A stretch of 64,000 nucleotides of DNA, taken from positions 186,001-250,000 of the forward strand of contig JADKHM010000002.1 in assembly GCA_016721735.1 (NCBI GenBank). Reading direction: 5' to 3'. Below the pieces are notes generated by a model, which was not told the DNA's origin, did no database searches, and worked only from the letters and a program-made list of their open reading frames with translations. Numbering within the stretch: position 1 is the stretch's first letter; each line of letters starts with the position of its first letter. Positions 19,161 through 26,924 of this stretch are shown one piece after another. This stretch comes from Flavobacterium sp. (GTDB lineage Bacteria > Bacteroidota > Bacteroidia > Flavobacteriales > Flavobacteriaceae). A program made the position numbers and the translations under genes.

Positions 19161-19201
19161 CACGAAAACGTTTTCGTGTACTCATTTTACAGTACCTTTG
19201 A
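19161..19201 (+). promoter_or_regulatory. Palindromic operator plus -7 box of the 19259 gene
   Basis: Positions 19161-19180 are a perfect 20-bp palindrome, ACACGAAAACGTTTTCGTGT, with the central CG typical of LacI-family operators. A -7 box TACCTTTG lies at 19194-19201, so the palindrome covers the -33 region. LacI-type control by a sugar signal is inferred; no regulator gene is in the window. Confidence 0.75.
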
Positions 19202-19258
19202 CGCGTATTATCATATTTTATTTTAAATTAGCCTAGTATAAATTTTAACAAAACAATT

Positions 19259-20749
19259 ATGAAAACAAAATTATTTTTATTTTTTGCAGTCTTAATGATG
19301 TCATTCGGTGCGAATGCTCAAATTAATTCGGTTGCTTTGGTTGGAGCAGCGGTTGGTGGATGGCCAACAGGAGAAGTTGGGGAAATTGACGTCAATCAAT
19401 TGACACAAGTAGATGCTGAAAACTGGATTATCGAAAACATTGCAATTGCAGTTGGCCCTTGTAAATTGCGTGCAAACAATGCATGGGGCGGGGCTGGTTT
19501 CGAATGGGCTGGTGCTTTCCCAACCGCGGCAGGTACTTCTTCAGGAGATATTTCTGTTCCAGTTGCTGGTACTTATACCGTTAGGTTAAACACAACTACT
19601 GGAGTTTACAACTTTGCAGGTGGAACACCACTTCCAACAGTTAAACTTGTAGGTGCTGCGACAGGTACTGCAGAAGGAATAACACTTGCAGTTTCTGCTG
19701 AAAATACTTTTAGAGCTACAAACGTTACTTTATTAGATGGTGCAGGGCAATTTAGCATTGATGATCAACTTTTCGGAGAAACAACTTTCCCTACAGGAAC
19801 TTTAACAGGAGCGTCAGATAACATTCCTGTTGTTGCAGGATTTTATAGTTCAGTAACTATCAATATTGCTTCAGGAGAATACAGTTTTGTATTGATTCCA
19901 CCAGTTAGCATTGTAGGTGACGGTGTTGGAGGATGGCCTTTAGGAACTCCAGGAGAAATTGATGCCAATCAATTGACTTCAACTGATGCCATTAACTATT
20001 CTTTGGATAAATTGGCTTGTATAGTAGGTCCTGCTAAATTCCGTCAAGATAATGCTTGGACAATCAACTGGGGTAATCCTGCGTTCCCATCAGGAACAGC
20101 AACTCAAGGTGGTGATAACATTGCTATCACAGCAGCTGGTACTTATGATGTAAGATTCAACAGAGTATCTGGTGATTATAGCTTTTCTATCCCAACGATT
20201 GCGTTGGTAGGTTCAGCTACTCCAACAGGATGGCCAACAGGTGCTCCAGGAGAAATTGATGCTGCTGCATTAACTACACTTGATGGTGTAACTTACTTTT
20301 TATCTAGTGTTGACTTGACAGCTGCTGAATGTAAATTCCGTACAAATAACGCATGGGATGTAAATTTTGGTGCTGCTGATTTCCCAGCTGGAGTTGGTAC
20401 TCAAGGTGGTGCTAACATTGTTGTTCCTACAGCAAGTACTTACAGCGTTTCTTTGAACAGAGTAACTGGAGAGTATGTTTTCACTGATCTTTTGTCAGCG
20501 ACTTCATTCAACAAAAACACTTTCAAAGTATACCCTAACCCAACAAACAGATCTTGGAATTTTGTTTCTACATCAGATAAAAACATTACTGCTATCCAAA
20601 TCATTGATATGTTAGGTAAAACAGTAATGACTATCAATCCTGCTGCTACTTCAGCTAATGTTGATGCTTCAAACATCACAAGTGGTTTATACTTCGCAAA
20701 AGTAACAACTACTTCAGGAACTGAAACAGTTAAGTTGATGAAAAACTAA
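19259..20749 (+). CDS. SusE/SusF-like repeat protein with T9SS signal, operator-controlled
   Basis: 496 residues, paralogue of the preceding gene. A signal peptide (MKTKLFLFFAVLMMSFGANAQ) is followed by four repeats with VGxxxxGWPTGxxGEIDxxxLTxxD, CKFRxNNAWxxNxGxxxFPxG and GTYxVxxNRVxGxYxF. The second repeat is degenerate and lacks the Trp motif. The C-terminus is a type A T9SS signal (FKVYPNPTNRSWNF ... SGLYFAKVTTT ... VKLMKN). Aromatic residues repeated in each unit suggest glycan binding; the ligand is inferred from SusE/SusF only. Codons are dominated by GCT, GGT, ACA and AAC in the later half, which may indicate high expression. Upstream is the 20-bp palindrome; downstream is a strong terminator. 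Confidence 0.82.
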   Translation: MKTKLFLFFAVLMMSFGANAQINSVALVGAAVGGWPTGEVGEIDVNQLTQVDAENWIIENIAIAVGPCKLRANNAWGGAGFEWAGAFPTAAGTSSGDISVPVAGTYTVRLNTTTGVYNFAGGTPLPTVKLVGAATGTAEGITLAVSAENTFRATNVTLLDGAGQFSIDDQLFGETTFPTGTLTGASDNIPVVAGFYSSVTINIASGEYSFVLIPPVSIVGDGVGGWPLGTPGEIDANQLTSTDAINYSLDKLACIVGPAKFRQDNAWTINWGNPAFPSGTATQGGDNIAITAAGTYDVRFNRVSGDYSFSIPTIALVGSATPTGWPTGAPGEIDAAALTTLDGVTYFLSSVDLTAAECKFRTNNAWDVNFGAADFPAGVGTQGGANIVVPTASTYSVSLNRVTGEYVFTDLLSATSFNKNTFKVYPNPTNRSWNFVSTSDKNITAIQIIDMLGKTVMTINPAATSANVDASNITSGLYFAKVTTTSGTETVKLMKN

Positions 20750-20771
20750 GAATTAGTTTTCTACATATTGA

Positions 20772-20805
20772 AATCCTCTACTAGAAATAGTAGGGGATTT
20801 TTTTT
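20772..20805 (+). terminator. Intrinsic terminator of the SusE-like gene
   Basis: Stem AATCCTCTACT / AGTAGGGGATT (one G-T pair) with a short loop, followed by eight T, 22 bp after the stop. Confidence 0.88.
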
Positions 20806-20818
20806 GAATTCAACTGCC

Positions 20819-20907
20819 CTAGCCCTGATGGAAGCGGCATCCTTTTTTTATCCGTTTCTTTAACGGAAAAAAAAGATAGAGCGGACAGCAGGAATAGCTC
20901 CTAAAAA
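20819..20907. repeat. Mosaic intergenic repeat, copy 2
   Basis: Left end CTAGCCCTGATGGAAGCGGC + ATCCTTTTTT, right end GGAATAGCTCCTAAAA. The centre is its own palindrome (TCCGTT / AACGGA). It lies between the terminator and the ndk promoter. Confidence 0.88.
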
Positions 20908-20911
20908 TGCT

Positions 20912-20919
20912 TACTTTTG
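20912..20919 (+). promoter_or_regulatory. -7 box of ndk
   Basis: TACTTTTG matches TAnnTTTG exactly, 24 bp before the ndk ATG and 5 bp after the end of mosaic repeat copy 2. The leader is A-rich (AATTTATAAAAA) without a Shine-Dalgarno site. Confidence 0.7.
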
Positions 20920-20942
20920 CACGAAATTAAAATTTATAAAAA

Positions 20943-21362
20943 ATGGCAACGAATAGAACATTTACAATGATTAAGCCCGATGCGGTTGAAAACGGACACA
21001 TCGGTGGAATTTTGAACATGATTACCGAAGGTGGTTTCAAGATTGTTTCTTTAAAATTAACGCAATTGACTGTTGCTGATGCAAAAGCATTTTATGCAGT
21101 GCATGCTGCAAGACCTTTCTATATGGAATTGGTAGAATTTATGTCGAGAGGCCCAATTGTTGCGGCTATCTTGGAAAAAGAAAACGCGATTGAAGATTTC
21201 AGAACGCTAATCGGCGCGACGAATCCAGCAGATGCTGCAGAAGGAACTATTCGTAAAAAATATGCAACTTCTATCGGAGAAAATGCAGTTCACGGATCAG
21301 ATAGCGATGAGAATGCAGCGATTGAAAGCGCATTTCACTTTGCTGGAAGAGAACAGTTCTAG
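20943..21362 (+). CDS. ndk: Nucleoside-diphosphate kinase
   Basis: 139 residues, the full family length. It transfers the gamma-phosphate of ATP to NDPs through a phospho-histidine. The active-site His is H117 in ENAVHGSDS. RTFTMIKPDAVENGHIG at the start and MSRGPIVAAIL are typical. The gene is monocistronic: its own -7 box lies upstream and a strong terminator downstream. Confidence 0.97.
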   Translation: MATNRTFTMIKPDAVENGHIGGILNMITEGGFKIVSLKLTQLTVADAKAFYAVHAARPFYMELVEFMSRGPIVAAILEKENAIEDFRTLIGATNPADAAEGTIRKKYATSIGENAVHGSDSDENAAIESAFHFAGREQF

Positions 21363-21496
21363 TTAGATTGTAAGACAGAAAGATTGTAAGACTTTATGAT
21401 CTAAAATACAAACTCCCGCATCATTTTGAAGCGGGAGTTTTCTTTATAACTAATACAAATCTTATAATCTTACAGTCCTAAAATCTTGAAGTCTAA
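21363..21496. repeat. Inverted pair of AGATTGTAAGACT short repeats around the ndk terminator
   Basis: The left arm (21363-21393) has units of the type AGATTGTAAGAC. The right arm (21459-21496) has the complement type (AATCTTATAATCTTACAGTC). They flank the ndk terminator in the gap between convergent genes and could form a larger imperfect hairpin. Confidence 0.7.
21411..21445 (+). terminator. Terminator of ndk
   Basis: Stem AACTCCCGC / GCGGGAGTT with an 11-nt loop, followed by a T-rich tail. The A run on the other side could make it work for the convergent DUF721 gene as well. Confidence 0.88.
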
Positions 21497-21502
21497 ACCA
21501 AT

Positions 21503-21799
21503 CTACCTCAAAAACACTTCCTTAACCACCTCTCTCTGCAATTCCTCGTTGATCATTTTGATGATTTTGTCTTTCCCGTACTGAAGTTCTTGACGTAAAA
21601 CTGAGGAGGTTAATTCTACGTATAAAGTCGATCCTTTTAAAACTACGTTTTTTGTATATGTATTGACGCCATTGCCCATCAAATTCTTCCAAGCTTCCTT
21701 GACCCCAACATCATCAATGCCTCCTTGCAGTTTGTTGACTTGGATGATTTCGCTTAGCACGTCACCAATGGTACTTTCATTACTTAGCCTTCTTGCCAT
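21503..21799 (-). CDS. DUF721 (DciA-like) protein
   Basis: 98 residues from the ATG at 21799 (MARRLSNESTIGDVLSEI). A longer frame reaches 21856, but its extra residues overlap the upstream gene further and do not look like the family. DUF721 is the family of DciA, a loader/regulator of the replicative helicase DnaB; the conserved parts are IGDVLSEII ... W(K)NLMGNGV ... LYVELTSSVLRQEL. Length and position fit the short Bacteroidota form. The start overlaps the end of the lipocalin-like gene by 20 bp. A role in helicase loading is family-level inference. Confidence 0.85.
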   Translation of the reverse strand: MARRLSNESTIGDVLSEIIQVNKLQGGIDDVGVKEAWKNLMGNGVNTYTKNVVLKGSTLYVELTSSVLRQELQYGKDKIIKMINEELQREVVKEVFLR

Positions 21800-22220
21800 T
21801 TTTGATGATATTAAGTGGTTGCGCACGTTTGTAGTGATATTCGGTCGCGTTCTCATTTTTTAGGACGATTTCATCTGCAGAAACAGAAACAATTTCTTCA
21901 TCCCATTGACTGTAAAATGTCGCGTAATGTATAATGTACTTGCCTTTTCCTTCTTTTATGGAGACTTTCTCCGCATCAAGATTGACCAAGAAAGTGCCAT
22001 CTATTACTGGAGTCACTTTCTTTCGAAATCCGATAAAGTTCTTGATTTCAAAATAATCATACATCTCATTGTTCTTGTATTCCTTTACTTTTCCATTGGC
22101 AAAAACTACTTTTTCGATTTCCCAATACCCATTCATTTTATCGATGTCTGCTGGGTCAACTTTTCTACTACAAGAAATAAAAAAAAGCGCACTAACTATA
22201 AGAATTCCTATTTTATTCAT
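21780..22220 (-). CDS. Lipocalin-like lipoprotein
   Basis: 146 residues. The N-terminus MNKIGILIVSALFFISCSRK is a lipoprotein signal with lipobox Cys near residue 17. The mature part starts with MNGYWEIEKVVFANGK and consists of short beta strands, as in small lipocalin-like proteins of Bacteroidota; hydrophobic ligand binding is only a family suggestion. It overlaps the DUF721 start by 20 bp and lies 93 bp downstream of ftsY on the same strand, so it is probably the middle gene of an ftsY transcript. Confidence 0.75.
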   Translation of the reverse strand: MNKIGILIVSALFFISCSRKVDPADIDKMNGYWEIEKVVFANGKVKEYKNNEMYDYFEIKNFIGFRKKVTPVIDGTFLVNLDAEKVSIKEGKGKYIIHYATFYSQWDEEIVSVSADEIVLKNENATEYHYKRAQPLNIIKNGKKAK

Positions 22221-22313
22221 TTTTGTTATACTTCTAATATCGACCCTAAGTTAAATGAAAAAAGGACAATTCTTCTAAAAAAAATGTCCTTTTTGTCAAC
22301 TATATTTTCCTAT

Positions 22314-23297
22314 TTATTTAAAAAAAGAATCCACGAATTCGTACTTATTAAAGACTTGCAAATCCTCTAATCCTTCTCCAACCCCAATGTATTTTACTGG
22401 AATTTGAAATTGATCGGATATTCCAATCACGACACCACCTTTAGCCGTTCCATCTAGTTTTGTGACTGCCAAAGACGTCACTTCGGTTGCAGCCGTAAAT
22501 TGTTTGGCTTGTTCAAAGGCATTTTGTCCGGTAGATCCATCAAGTACTAGCAACACATCGTTGGGTGTGTTTTCAACTACTTTCTGCATTACTCGTTTTA
22601 CCTTGGTAAGCTCTGTCATTAAATTGATTTTGTTGTGCAAACGACCTGCGGTATCGATAATCACGATGTCAGCGTCATTTGCTACGGCGCTTTGTAAAGT
22701 ATCAAATGCCACCGAAGCAGGATCACTTCCCATCTGTTGCTTTACCAGTGGCACGCCTACTCGATCTGCCCATATTTGCAACTGATCGATGGCTGCTGCA
22801 CGAAAGGTATCTGCCGCTCCGAGCGTTACTTTATAACCTTTCTTTTTGAATTGGTACGCCAACTTCCCTATTGTGGTGGTTTTACCGACGCCATTGACAC
22901 CCACCACCATTAAGACATAAGGTTTTATTACGCCAACCGGAATAACAAATTCCGAAGCTTCCCCTAGGTTAGTTTCCGAAAGTAAGCCAGAAATTTCTTC
23001 TCTTAGGATTTGATTCAGTTCATCTGTTCCTAAGTATTTGTCTTCCGAAACTCTCTTTTCAATCCGTGTAATAATCTTTAGTGTCGTTGTAACACCCACG
23101 TCTGATGCGACTAAAATCTCTTCTAGGTTATCGAGAACTTCATCATCAACTTTTGACTTTCCTGCAATGGCCTTGGTCAGCTTAGAAAAGAAAGACGTCT
23201 TCGATTTTTCTAAACCTTTGTCTAAAACTTGTTTTTCCTGTTCATTTAGAACTGGTTCCTTCGGTCCGGACGAGAATATTCTTTTGAAAAAACTCAT
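22314..23297 (-). CDS. ftsY: Signal recognition particle receptor FtsY
   Basis: 327 residues. It is the membrane-associated GTPase that receives SRP-ribosome complexes for co-translational insertion. The acidic N-terminal A domain is very short, which is normal for Bacteroidota. The N domain helical bundle is at about residues 20-100, and the G domain shows GVNGVGKTTTIGKLA (P-loop), DTFRAAAIDQL, DTAGRLHNK and TKLDGTAKGG. Downstream genes on the same strand are a lipoprotein and DUF721. It is separated from the upstream ribosomal-protein cluster by a terminator. Confidence 0.97.
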   Translation of the reverse strand: MSFFKRIFSSGPKEPVLNEQEKQVLDKGLEKSKTSFFSKLTKAIAGKSKVDDEVLDNLEEILVASDVGVTTTLKIITRIEKRVSEDKYLGTDELNQILREEISGLLSETNLGEASEFVIPVGVIKPYVLMVVGVNGVGKTTTIGKLAYQFKKKGYKVTLGAADTFRAAAIDQLQIWADRVGVPLVKQQMGSDPASVAFDTLQSAVANDADIVIIDTAGRLHNKINLMTELTKVKRVMQKVVENTPNDVLLVLDGSTGQNAFEQAKQFTAATEVTSLAVTKLDGTAKGGVVIGISDQFQIPVKYIGVGEGLEDLQVFNKYEFVDSFFK

Positions 23298-23399
23298 TTG
23301 TATTTAGGATTTAAGATTTTGGATGCCTTGTTTTGTTGAATCATTCCCAACTGGAAATAGAAACGATGATCAAAACAACCAATTTGTTGGTAAATATAA

Positions 23400-23432
23400 A
23401 AAATAAAAAAGCTACTTCCGAAAGAAAGTAGC
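23400..23432 (-). terminator. Terminator of the rpmB-rpmG-DUF4295 operon
   Basis: Read on the minus strand: stem AGCTACTT / AAGTAGCT with an 8-nt loop, then TTTTTTATTTTTT. It lies 24 bp after the DUF4295 stop. Confidence 0.87.
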
Positions 23433-23455
23433 TGTTCTATATATTTGTATTGTGA

Positions 23456-23608
23456 TTATTTCTTTTTCAAGAACTCATCTACCAATTCAGGAGCCATAAT
23501 AGATTCTACGAATGTATAGGCACCAGTTTTTGGAGATCTTACCATTTTAATGGCTTTTGACAATCTCTTTGAAGATGTTTGTAACGATGCTACGGTTTTC
23601 TTTGCCAT
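23456..23608 (-). CDS. DUF4295 small basic protein
   Basis: 50 residues, MAKKTVASLQTSSKRLSKAI at the start and EFLKKK at the end, with a central MVRSPKTGAYTFVESIM. This small basic protein is found next to rpmG in Bacteroidota, and its position as third gene after rpmB and rpmG suggests a ribosome-associated role. That role is an inference from context, since no function is established to my knowledge. Confidence 0.92.
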   Translation of the reverse strand: MAKKTVASLQTSSKRLSKAIKMVRSPKTGAYTFVESIMAPELVDEFLKKK

Positions 23609-23680
23609 GTCTTATAATTGTTTGTTGTTTGAAATTTAATTTAGCTCAAATCAATATTTGAGATCAAATAAAATCTCTAA

Positions 23681-23863
23681 TTATTTAATTTCTTTGTGAA
23701 CAGTTACTCTTTTCAATACTGGATTAAATTTTTTAATCTCGAGTCTGTCTGGAGTATTTTTTTTGTTCTTTGTTGTTATGTATCGAGAAGTTCCAGCAAC
23801 ACCTGAAGCTTTGTGCTCTGTACATTCTAAAATTACTTGGATTCTATTACCTTTCTTTGCCAT
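23681..23863 (-). CDS. rpmG: 50S ribosomal protein L33
   Basis: 60 residues with the bL33 pattern RIQVILECTEHK ... GTSRYITTKNKKNTPDRLE. The zinc-binding CxxC pairs of the C+ form are absent (single Cys), so it is the C- type that does not need zinc. Second gene of the rpmB-rpmG-DUF4295 operon. Confidence 0.97.
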   Translation of the reverse strand: MAKKGNRIQVILECTEHKASGVAGTSRYITTKNKKNTPDRLEIKKFNPVLKRVTVHKEIK

Positions 23864-23894
23864 CGTATTGTATTATTATTTTTTTAGGAACAGA

Positions 23895-24131
23895 TTATTT
23901 AATAAATCCTTCTGACTGTGCTTTTTTCAAAACTGCAGCAATTCCATTTTTGTTAATTGTTTTTATAGTCGATGCAGCTACTCTTAGCGTAATCCATCTG
24001 TCTTCTTCTGGAAGATAAAAACGCTTTTTAACTAAGTTTACAGAAAACTTTCTCTTCGTTTTATTCATCGCGTGAGAAACGTTATTTCCTACCATCGCTC
24101 TTTTACCTGTAAGGTCACAAACTCTTGACAT
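23895..24131 (-). CDS. rpmB: 50S ribosomal protein L28
   Basis: 78 residues, bL28 family: it begins MSRVCDLTGKRAMVGNNVSH and contains NKTKRKFSVNLVKKRFYLPE. The N-terminal CxxC of zinc-binding L28 is reduced to one Cys. First gene of the operon; the promoter should lie in 24132-24289, where only AT-rich sequence is visible. Confidence 0.97.
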   Translation of the reverse strand: MSRVCDLTGKRAMVGNNVSHAMNKTKRKFSVNLVKKRFYLPEEDRWITLRVAASTIKTINKNGIAAVLKKAQSEGFIK

Positions 24132-24289
24132 TATGCTTATCTTTTATCGTTATTCAAATCGAGGGTGCAAAGAAAAGAAAAATAAACCTTACTGCAAAAT
24201 AAATAAAGTACAAATTTTTCTTTTTTTTTATTTGCTTTTTAATGGTCATCAAGAATGCCCTTTCTTGAGGAAATTACTACAGTTCAAAT

Positions 24290-25546
24290 TTACTCTAACG
24301 GCATTTTTAAAATCTCTTTTTGCAGCATTTCCAAGCTTTTATTTACCGCGCGCTCTAGCACCTTTTCTCGTGGTTGACCAAAATTAAATTCCTGTACAAT
24401 CACCTCATTTGGAGTTGCTAAGGCGATAAATACCGTTCCGACCTCAGCGGCTGCATCGCCCTTGGAAGGACCAGCATTTCCAGTGGTGGCAATGGCAAAA
24501 TCTGTCTGCATTATTTTTTGAATCGAACGCGCCATCGCTTGGGCAACTTCTGCACTCACGATACTACATTTTTCAATTAATTCCGGAGAAATTCCAAGCA
24601 CATTGATTTTTGTCTCCGTCGCATACGACACCACACTGCCTTTAAAATAATTAGAAGCGCCAGGAACGGAACTCAAAACTTGCGCAATTTTTCCTCCTGT
24701 ACAACTTTCCGCAGTAGCAATGGTCTTCTTGTGTTGGGTTAGTAATCTTCCGAGAATAACTTCAATAGTTTCGCCTTCATCAAATCCGACGATGATGTCG
24801 CCTATAATTTGAGTTAAGGAAATCACATTATCATCAATGGCTTTCTCCAGTATTTCTTTGTCTGTTCCTCGGGCGGACAAACGCAAGCGCACTTTTCCTG
24901 GACTCGGCAAATACGCCAATTTGATAAACGAAGGCAAGTTGTTTTCCCATGTTTCAATGCGCTCTGCGACCTTGCTTTCGCCCTCGCCATACGTCATGAT
25001 GGTCTTGTGCAAAATGTAAGGACGCTCAAATTCTTGAACTACTTTTGGAATAATTTCGTGCTCTATCAAATATTTCATTTCGTAAGGAACGCCTGGCAAC
25101 GAGATAAAAACCGTCTGCTCTTTCTTCATCCACATGCCTGGCGCAGTGCCCATCGCGTTGTGTAGCACCGTGCACTTTGACGGCACCAACGCTTGATCTC
25201 GGTTGAGTTGGGTAATCGGACGTTTGTAGAATCCTTCAATAATAGCCGTGACATGCGCCAAAACCGCATCATCAACGATGAGCTTGTCATCAAAATATTC
25301 GCAAAAAGTATGTTTGGTTATGTCGTCTTTCGTTGGACCTAATCCACCGGTGATAATCACCAAATCGACTTGGTTTTGAAGCTTTGAAAACGTGTCTAAA
25401 ATATGCTGCTTGTCATCCGAAATAGAAAGCATCTCGTGCACCGCCACACCAATTCTATCCAACGATTTGGCAATAAAACCAGAATTGGTATCGACAATTT
25501 GTCCGATTAGAATTTCGTCGCCGATGGTAACTATGGTTGCTTTCAT
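24290..25546 (-). CDS. cinA: CinA family nicotinamide-nucleotide amidohydrolase
   Basis: 418 residues. The N-terminal MoCF/COG1058 domain (about residues 1-170) shows IGDEILIGQIVDTNS and ITGGLGPTKDDITK; this domain has been assigned ADP-ribose pyrophosphatase-type activity in CinA proteins. The C-terminal CinA domain (about residues 255-415) has TAESCTGGKIAQVLSSVPGAS and TGNAGPSKGDAAAEVGTV and deamidates NMN in pyridine nucleotide recycling. It is followed by the ribosomal cluster on the same strand after a 158-bp gap. Upstream is mosaic repeat copy 3. Confidence 0.94.
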   Translation of the reverse strand: MKATIVTIGDEILIGQIVDTNSGFIAKSLDRIGVAVHEMLSISDDKQHILDTFSKLQNQVDLVIITGGLGPTKDDITKHTFCEYFDDKLIVDDAVLAHVTAIIEGFYKRPITQLNRDQALVPSKCTVLHNAMGTAPGMWMKKEQTVFISLPGVPYEMKYLIEHEIIPKVVQEFERPYILHKTIMTYGEGESKVAERIETWENNLPSFIKLAYLPSPGKVRLRLSARGTDKEILEKAIDDNVISLTQIIGDIIVGFDEGETIEVILGRLLTQHKKTIATAESCTGGKIAQVLSSVPGASNYFKGSVVSYATETKINVLGISPELIEKCSIVSAEVAQAMARSIQKIMQTDFAIATTGNAGPSKGDAAAEVGTVFIALATPNEVIVQEFNFGQPREKVLERAVNKSLEMLQKEILKMPLE

Positions 25547-25548
25547 AA

Positions 25549-25772
25549 ATGAGTTGCTGAGTCGCTGAGTTACTGAGTTGCTGAGTGCGTTCTTTGTAAT
25601 CGGAAACCCTAGCCCTGATGGTAACGATATCCTTTTGCGCCGGTGTTCGGCGTGAAAGATTTAGTGAACAGCAGGAAATAGCTCCTAAAAAAACTTATTC
25701 TGCTTCGCTCCATACAATTCACATCGCAATACTCGCTCAACTCAGAAACTTAGGATCTCAGCAACTCAGTCG
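25549..25772. repeat. Mosaic repeat copy 3 flanked by inverted 8-bp tandem repeats
   Basis: The mosaic element occupies 25609-25691: left end CTAGCCCTGATGG + ATATCCTTTTG, centre palindrome CGCCGGTGTTCGGCG, right end GCAGGAAATAGCTCCTAAAA. It is flanked by an 8-bp tandem repeat (GAGTTGCT, GAGTCGCT, GAGTTACT, GAGTTGCT) at 25549-25586 and by its inverted form (CTCAGCAACTCAGTCGCT) at 25737-25772. The flanks could pair around the whole element. Confidence 0.85.
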
Positions 25773-25777
25773 CTTAT

Positions 25778-26122
25778 TTACAATTCGAAATCTTTCGAAA
25801 TCTCTTTTACCGCTTTTTCAATTTGGGATTCCACGCTATCATACGTAGCTTTGATTTCTTTCTTTTTGCCTTCTGCTTTCGTCCAAGCTTCTATTTGAAG
25901 AATCTCCTGAAATGCTTGATCCATGCCTAATAAATCCAAAGTCGGCTTTATTTTGTGGGCATACGCGTAGGCTAATTTGTGATCTTTTGTCTTAATTCCT
26001 AACTTGATTTGGGTTAAATCTTGCGGAACTTCCGTGACAAATAAGGTGATGATTTGGTTGACGAATTCAGCATCATTGTCTGAAAGCGCATACACTTTAG
26101 ATAGGTTGTAGTTTAGGGCCAT
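25778..26122 (-). CDS. Hpt-domain phosphotransfer protein
   Basis: 114 residues, all-helical. The phosphoacceptor candidate is H56 in AYAHKIKPTLDLLGM, matching the Hpt motif HxLKG in degenerate form. There is no kinase or receiver domain, so it would act as a free shuttle in a multistep phosphorelay. Its partner is not visible; the neighbours are FAH (upstream, 2-bp gap) and cinA. The FAH start and this gene are close enough for one transcript. Confidence 0.85.
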   Translation of the reverse strand: MALNYNLSKVYALSDNDAEFVNQIITLFVTEVPQDLTQIKLGIKTKDHKLAYAYAHKIKPTLDLLGMDQAFQEILQIEAWTKAEGKKKEIKATYDSVESQIEKAVKEISKDFEL

Positions 26123-26124
26123 GA

Positions 26125-26736
26125 TTATTTAATATTTATTCTGAATACTTTTTTATTTTCAATGAATCCTTCGAGAATATCATTGGGTTGAACGACTGCA
26201 ACGCCTTCTGGAGTTCCAGTAAAAATAATGTCTCCTATTTTGAGTGTAAAGTATTGAGAAACGTACGCGATTAGTTCGTCAATTTTCCACAGCATCAGGC
26301 TAGAATTACCTTTTTGAACTGTTTTTCCGTTGTTGGTGAGTTCAAAATTAATACTTTCTAACGAACTAAAAAGTTTTTTCGATATAAAGCTACCAATAAC
26401 CGCTGAACCGTCAAAAGCTTTCGCTTTTTCCCATGGCAATCCTTTGTCTTTGAGTTTTTGCTGGAGGTCTCGTGCGGTAAAATCGATACCGACACTAATC
26501 TCTTCGTAATACTTGTGTGCAAACTTGGGCTCGATATATTTTCCGACTTTGCTAATCTTGACAATCAACTCAATTTCATGATGAATATCCGAGGAAAAAT
26601 CCGGAATGACGAATGGATGCTGCTTCAATAAAATAGCAGAATCCGGCTTGAGAAACACAACCGGTTCGTCAGGTCGTTCGTTGTGCAATTCTTCGATATG
26701 TTTGGCGTAGTTGCGCCCGATGCAGATGAGTTTCAT
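26125..26736 (-). CDS. Fumarylacetoacetate hydrolase (FAH) family protein
   Basis: 203 residues, the short FAH form. The family metal-binding acidic residues are visible in IHHEIELIVKI and in GIDFTARDLQ, followed by KAFDGSAVIGSFI and IGDIIFTGTPEGVAVV. Members act as acylpyruvase, oxaloacetate decarboxylase or hydrolases of 2-oxo-diacids. The IGRNYAKHIEELHNERP start fits the FAHD1-like acylpyruvase/oxaloacetate decarboxylase group, but the substrate is not proven. It is upstream of the Hpt gene with 2 bp between. Confidence 0.88.
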   Translation of the reverse strand: MKLICIGRNYAKHIEELHNERPDEPVVFLKPDSAILLKQHPFVIPDFSSDIHHEIELIVKISKVGKYIEPKFAHKYYEEISVGIDFTARDLQQKLKDKGLPWEKAKAFDGSAVIGSFISKKLFSSLESINFELTNNGKTVQKGNSSLMLWKIDELIAYVSQYFTLKIGDIIFTGTPEGVAVVQPNDILEGFIENKKVFRINIK

Positions 26737-26744
26737 TTCTTTTA

Positions 26745-26918
26745 GTTTCTGAGTGGCTGAGTTTCTGAGATACTGAGTTTTTTAGGAGCCGAGAACCTGC
26801 TATTCGTTGCAATCTTTTGTTCTGAACGCCAGAACAAAAGGATTTCCACTGCTGTCAGGGCTAGGGTTTCTGATTAACAAGAACGAACTCAGCTGCTCAG
26901 TCACTCAGAAACTTAGGA
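26745..26918. repeat. Mosaic repeat copy 4 (reverse) flanked by inverted 8-bp tandem repeats
   Basis: The mosaic element is at 26780-26865 in reverse orientation (TTAGGAGC ... CAGGGCTAG). Its centre, AATCTTTTGTTCTGAAC + CCAGAACAAAAGGATT, is shared with copy 6. It is flanked by CTGAGTGGCTGAGTTTCTGAG at 26747 onward and by the inverted form CTCAGCTGCTCAGTCACTCAG near 26885-26905, the same arrangement as copy 3 but with different units. Confidence 0.85.
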
Positions 26919-26924
26919 GCTTCT

